Source: Topomyia yanbarensis
Lineage: Eukaryota > Arthropoda > Insecta > Diptera > Culicidae
Assembly: GCF_030247195.1 (NCBI RefSeq)
Contig: NC_080672.1
Location: 184,822,310-184,886,309, forward strand
Reading direction: 5' to 3'
Length of the DNA: 64,000 nucleotides
The first letter of the stretch is position 1. Every line of letters begins with the position of its first letter. This document shows positions 60,558 through 64,000 of the stretch, one piece after another. Both the position numbers and the translations under genes were made by a program. Under the pieces are notes generated by a model. The model saw only the letters and a list, made by a program, of their open reading frames with translations, was not told where the DNA came from and did not search any database.

Positions 60558-61520
60558 GCTCTTTAGATTTCACGTTCAATCTTGATTTTCCAAAAGTTCT
60601 TTTCAATGACTTTGGAGGTACTTGTGCCATATGTAAAACATCGAACATTTTCAAATTTGAAGTTGCGTGATCGTAGTTCTTGAGTGTAATGTACAAAACG
60701 TTCTATTTTTGGCGTAAAGTAATCACCGATGACGGTATTTCGAAACCCACTCGTCAAACTCGTTCAAAAAACAAAGATAATTACAAAAATATTGATATCC
60801 GTCATTATCCCGACGAACTAGTTATGATAAAAAAGTTCAACAGACGTATTTTTGGAGTCAATACGTTTTTATGTACCACGTATCCAACACTTAAATTTAT
60901 TTAGCGCAGCTCTGTCTACAAAATATAATCCTAACAATAGCAAAACAAACTTTAATTTCGTTTTTATTCTTAATTTACTATAATAAACACTTAATTTACT
61001 ATTATAAACCGAAGCTGTTAATGTATTCTTCTATAGTCCCTAAACATAGGCTTATAACTTTTTCTGATTTTTCCATTTCACTTAAGGAGGTCTTCCAGCA
61101 CAAAATTAAAAAAAAAACTCTAAGGCACGGAAAATATGCTCAAGAAAGGATTTGCACGAATTGGACTTGGTTCGTCTGCTAGAGCTTATCAAACATATGT
61201 TAATATGAGGCTGACAAAAACGGGTTAAAAAGCTGATAAAATCAGGAGCTGACAAAATCGGGTTAAAAAGCTGATAAAATCTGGGTAGACAAAATCGGGA
61301 GCTGATAAAATCGGGTCTTAACTTTATTAACTTTTCTAAGTAACTTGAACAATTTTGAATTGCTCGAAAAATAAAAAAATGGATAACGCAATCTTTAGCC
61401 TTAAATTATTGTAGACAAAGAAAAGACCTTTATCATCCCCCGATTTTGTTTATCCCCAATTTTGTCAGCTTTTGACGATTTTGTCATATTTATAAAAAAG
61501 AAAGAAATAAACAAAACAAT
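60558..61520. other. Spacer; right part is a diverged copy of the palindrome's pre-satellite spacer
   Basis: About 61008-61105 matches 27903-28010 (CGAAGCTGTTAATGTATTC, GGAGGTCTTCCAGC). Around 61205-61330 the words GCTGATAAAATCGGG and GACAAAATCGGG repeat several times. An ORF at 60680-60904 has no recognisable family. Confidence 0.5.
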
Positions 61521-62240
61521 TTTCCAAAAAAATTCAATTTTGACACATCGGCGGACCCCCCTGTGCATTGAAACTGTCCAAAACTATTAATTTACCACTA
61601 CCAACAACTTGTTCTTCAATATAAAACACTTTCTCGAAAAGTTGAAGAAAATTCCCTTTTGACACATCGGCGGACCCCCCCTGTGCATTGAAAATGTCCA
61701 AAACTATTGATTTTCAACTACCAACAACTTGTCCTTCAATATAAAACACTTTCCCGAAAAGTTGAAAAAAATCAATTTTAGCGCATCGGCGGACCCCCTG
61801 TGCATTGAAAATGTCCAAAACTATTGATTTTCAACTACCAACGACTTGTCCTTCAATGTGAAACACTTTCCCGAAAAGTTGAAAAAAATCCATTTTGGCA
61901 CATCGGCGGACCCCCCTGTGCATTGAAAATGTCCAAAACTATTGATTTTCAACTACCAACAGCTTGTCCTTCAATATAAAACACTTTCCCGAAAAGTTTA
62001 AAAAATTCAATTTTAGCGCATCGGCGGACCCCCTATGCATTGAAAATGTCCAAAACTATTGATTTTCAACTACCAACGACTTGTCCTTCAATATGAAACA
62101 CTTTCCCGAAAAGTTGAAAAAAATTCCATTTTGGCGCATCGGCGGACCCCCCTGTGCATTGAAAATGTTCAAAACTATTGATGTTCAACTACCAACAACT
62201 TGTCCTTCAATATAAAACACATTCCCGAAAAGCTGAAATC
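61521..62240. repeat. ~119-bp satellite, third locus, about 6 units
   Basis: Same family as 28370-29612: CATCGGCGGACCCCCCTGTG and CATTGAAAATGTCCAAAACT recur every ~118-120 bp. The inner variable part differs by locus (ACTACCAACAACTTG here, AGCCCTCAACTTG in the palindrome), so the arrays have homogenised separately. Confidence 0.9.
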
Positions 62241-62399
62241 GTTAGCATTTGGATTATTTTGCATCCCTACATGTGTGCTGGATCGCTCTCACTCCCAAAA
62301 TCATTTGGCCAAATCATCATCATAAGGAGTTTCTTACAATAATCATGTACAATACCATCAACCCCGATTTTGCATCTTTTCTATCGTACCTGATTTTCT

Positions 62400-62608
62400 C
62401 AACTTCATAATCCTGATCAAAAAAAATCATAATCAGGCCGTGATCACAGACGGTGATTTTGTTGCAATGATTTTTTGCTAGCACATTATCGCTTAAGAGA
62501 AAATCACTAGCGATTTTTTATGGTTGTGATCATAGCACTGCATGATCAGCAGTGATAATTATCACTGATGATTTTTGATTTTCGGTGATTTTCCCAGCAC
62601 TGGTCCCT
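62400..62608. mobile_element. MITE related to the palindrome hairpin element
   Basis: AATCAGGCCGTGATCACAG, several GTGATTTT/AAATCAC words, and the end GATTTTCCCAGCACTG match the element at 29690-29990 in diverged form. It lies at the same place relative to the satellite. Confidence 0.6.
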
Positions 62609-63251
62609 GACGGTGGATCTTTCCTACTCCGACGGAGAGTTCCCCGGTAGTGGAAGATCATCCAAAACCGATGCTACCCGAGCAGATGCGGATGTCCTGT
62701 GGTTCTGGGTGTAGGATTCACTTCCAGTTCATAGGCACCTCGACGACCATTTGCTACTTCACGATCTACTCGAACCAGCCCCGGCGGCGGGCCAAGCTTA
62801 CTCAAAGGGAAGAATTTTCCTGTGTCGAAAGTTCTCTTGAAACTGTTATCTGGTTGCTGGTCGGTTAGGTGCAGAGGTCATTCCTGCGATTTCGGGAGGG
62901 GGAATAATAACTTCCGGTTCTCAGGTGCCCCGATGACCTATCGTCGACGATGCGTGCGCTCAGTGTAGTCCCCGGCGGTGGATTTAGTCTACTCCGGTCA
63001 CGCCTGCTGGTCTACTTTATCTCTCTTCAGCAGACTGACTCGTCGAGTGCCAAGGTCGGTCCAGCGATTCCAGTTGGAGTGTAACTTCCGGTTCATCGGT
63101 GCCTCGACCCTCCTGAAACCATGTACTGCTACGTTGGTGGTCGTTGCTCCTCTCGCCATCTTCGTTGCAACGTTGACCAACTGTTCAGTTCACCGCGTCC
63201 CATTTTTCTTTGTCCGCGCACATGATTAAGACAATACTTATTTTAATGTCC
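62609..63251 (-). other. Probable 3' UTR of the right-edge non-LTR element
   Basis: GC-rich DNA with repeated blocks (CTTCCGGTTC-TCAGGTGCC and CCCCGGCGGTGGATTTA-like), lying directly 3' of the RT relic on the minus strand. No ORF here is credible. Confidence 0.45.
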
Positions 63252-64000
63252 TCACCGACAATGGTTACCATTTTGTTTGCTCGTGCTCGAATCGCGGGCA
63301 TTCAAAGATCTCGTGCTCAGAGTTTCCTCTGCAGCACTGCACGTGTTGCAGAACGGCGATATCGCGACGCCGGACCTATTCAGATACTTCTTGAAACACC
63401 CGTGACCAGGCAAGAACTGTGTCATGTGCAATTTCACCCACACCGACAGACATGGAATTAGTCGGTGGGTCCATCTTCCGATTATAGCGTTGTCCCACTG
63501 ACGTTGCCATTTGCTTAAGGTATCAGCTCGGATCACTCCTCTCGTGCCTCGATCCCCTTGACACTCGCTATCTTCTTCGAGTAGAAGCTTTATGGGAATC
63601 GTTACAGCTATCACGTAGGCTGTCTCTGACGAGATAGTTCCATACGCGTTAGACACTCGCATGGCCATCACCCTGAACGTGCTGTTCAGCCATGCAGGTC
63701 CTGCTCTTCTGAGTACCGATGTGGAGACACTCGCCAGTAGTCGTTTATTACTGCAGCTGATCGCCGAATTGTTGGGCATGATACGAGATTACTTTTACGG
63801 CTCTCCCGCGTGCATGCTCGATCGCTTATCAAAACCATCTCGGTTTTGTAGTGAGTTAACGCCAGCGTCTTCTCACGCATCCAGTCTTCCACAACATCAA
63901 TTGCCTCCGTTGTAGTAATATTTATTCTTCCCCTAGTGATTCGCCGATCAGTAGGAGCACCACGTCGTCCGCAAAACCGACAATCTTCACGCTTCTGGAG
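63252..64000 (-). pseudogene. Non-LTR retrotransposon reverse transcriptase, C-terminal part, decayed
   Basis: On the minus strand GFADDVVL at about 63960-63982 is the RT catalytic FADD box. It is followed by EAIDVVEDWMREK-like and HYKTEMVLIS (the K-T-E motif of R1/Jockey-type RTs). Another frame continues with YGTISSETAYVIA, PIKLLLEED, TRWHQWQ-like KWQRQWDNA, GRWTHRLIP and GHGCFKKYLNR. The C-terminal zinc-knuckle is degenerate (CNTCSAAEETL). At least two frame changes separate these parts. The 5' part lies outside the window. Confidence 0.8.

Noticed and set aside
60680..60904. A possible small gene beside the hairpin
   Set aside because: 74 codons without recognisable family; the start lies in repeated DNA.

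Overview
The window is a stretch of repeat-rich insect DNA, most likely from a mosquito and probably a culicine (Aedes-like). The evidence is two decayed BEL/Pao retrotransposons with mosquito-type PHD-finger Gag, errantivirus-like fragments, TA-target MITEs, and a dispersed repeat (about 22.44-22.70 kb and 23.98-24.50 kb) with a 'GGCCCGGAGGGCCGAGT' core followed by (TG)n that I remember from Aedes genomes. The species call is inference. I found no intact host gene, tRNA, rRNA or CRISPR array; nearly all listed ORFs are repeat-encoded or relics.

Layout. 1-3.86 kb: a 193-bp satellite of 20 units with a probable 10-unit higher-order period. 4.47-5.49 kb: a broken Ty3/gypsy integrase. 5.50-6.14 kb: an ACGCGG-rich minisatellite. 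6.2-13 kb: a decayed histone cluster (H3, divergent H2B/H2A, H3, H2B, H4) carrying an inverted-repeat element (6819-9159). The H4 relic is split by a 3.6-kb hAT-type element (12995-16588) that itself holds a smaller hAT-type MITE. 17.0-19.5 kb: an errantivirus-like env relic split by a TA-target element and cut off by a fold-back element (19512-22443).

26-41.7 kb is dominated by a palindrome of about 14 kb centred near 34375. Its arms (27476-34251 and 34500-41665) each carry a BEL LTR piece, a 59-bp hAT-type mini-element, a ~119-bp satellite, a hairpin MITE, a non-LTR retrotransposon 3' end and half of the fold-back element. Both its centre and its left outer edge are long (TA)n tracts. A 500-N gap in the right arm is bridged by the left arm, which shows that no sequence is missing.

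41.4-48.7 kb: BEL element 1 (plus strand, LTRs that look identical, one stop and one frameshift). 49.3-60.2 kb: tandem histone H3 pseudogenes with recognisable 3' histone stem-loops. One of them is interrupted by BEL element 2 (49416-56591, minus strand, matching 682-bp LTRs and a 5-bp target duplication); its unoccupied paralogue lies at 57.7 kb. 61.0-62.6 kb: a third, diverged copy of the satellite-bearing segment found in the palindrome. 62.6-64 kb: a decayed non-LTR retrotransposon that runs off the window.

The parts do not form a cellular pathway. They record successive insertions into and duplications of a dead histone array, followed by a large inverted duplication. The strongest candidate for something unusual is the palindrome with (TA)n at its centre and edge.
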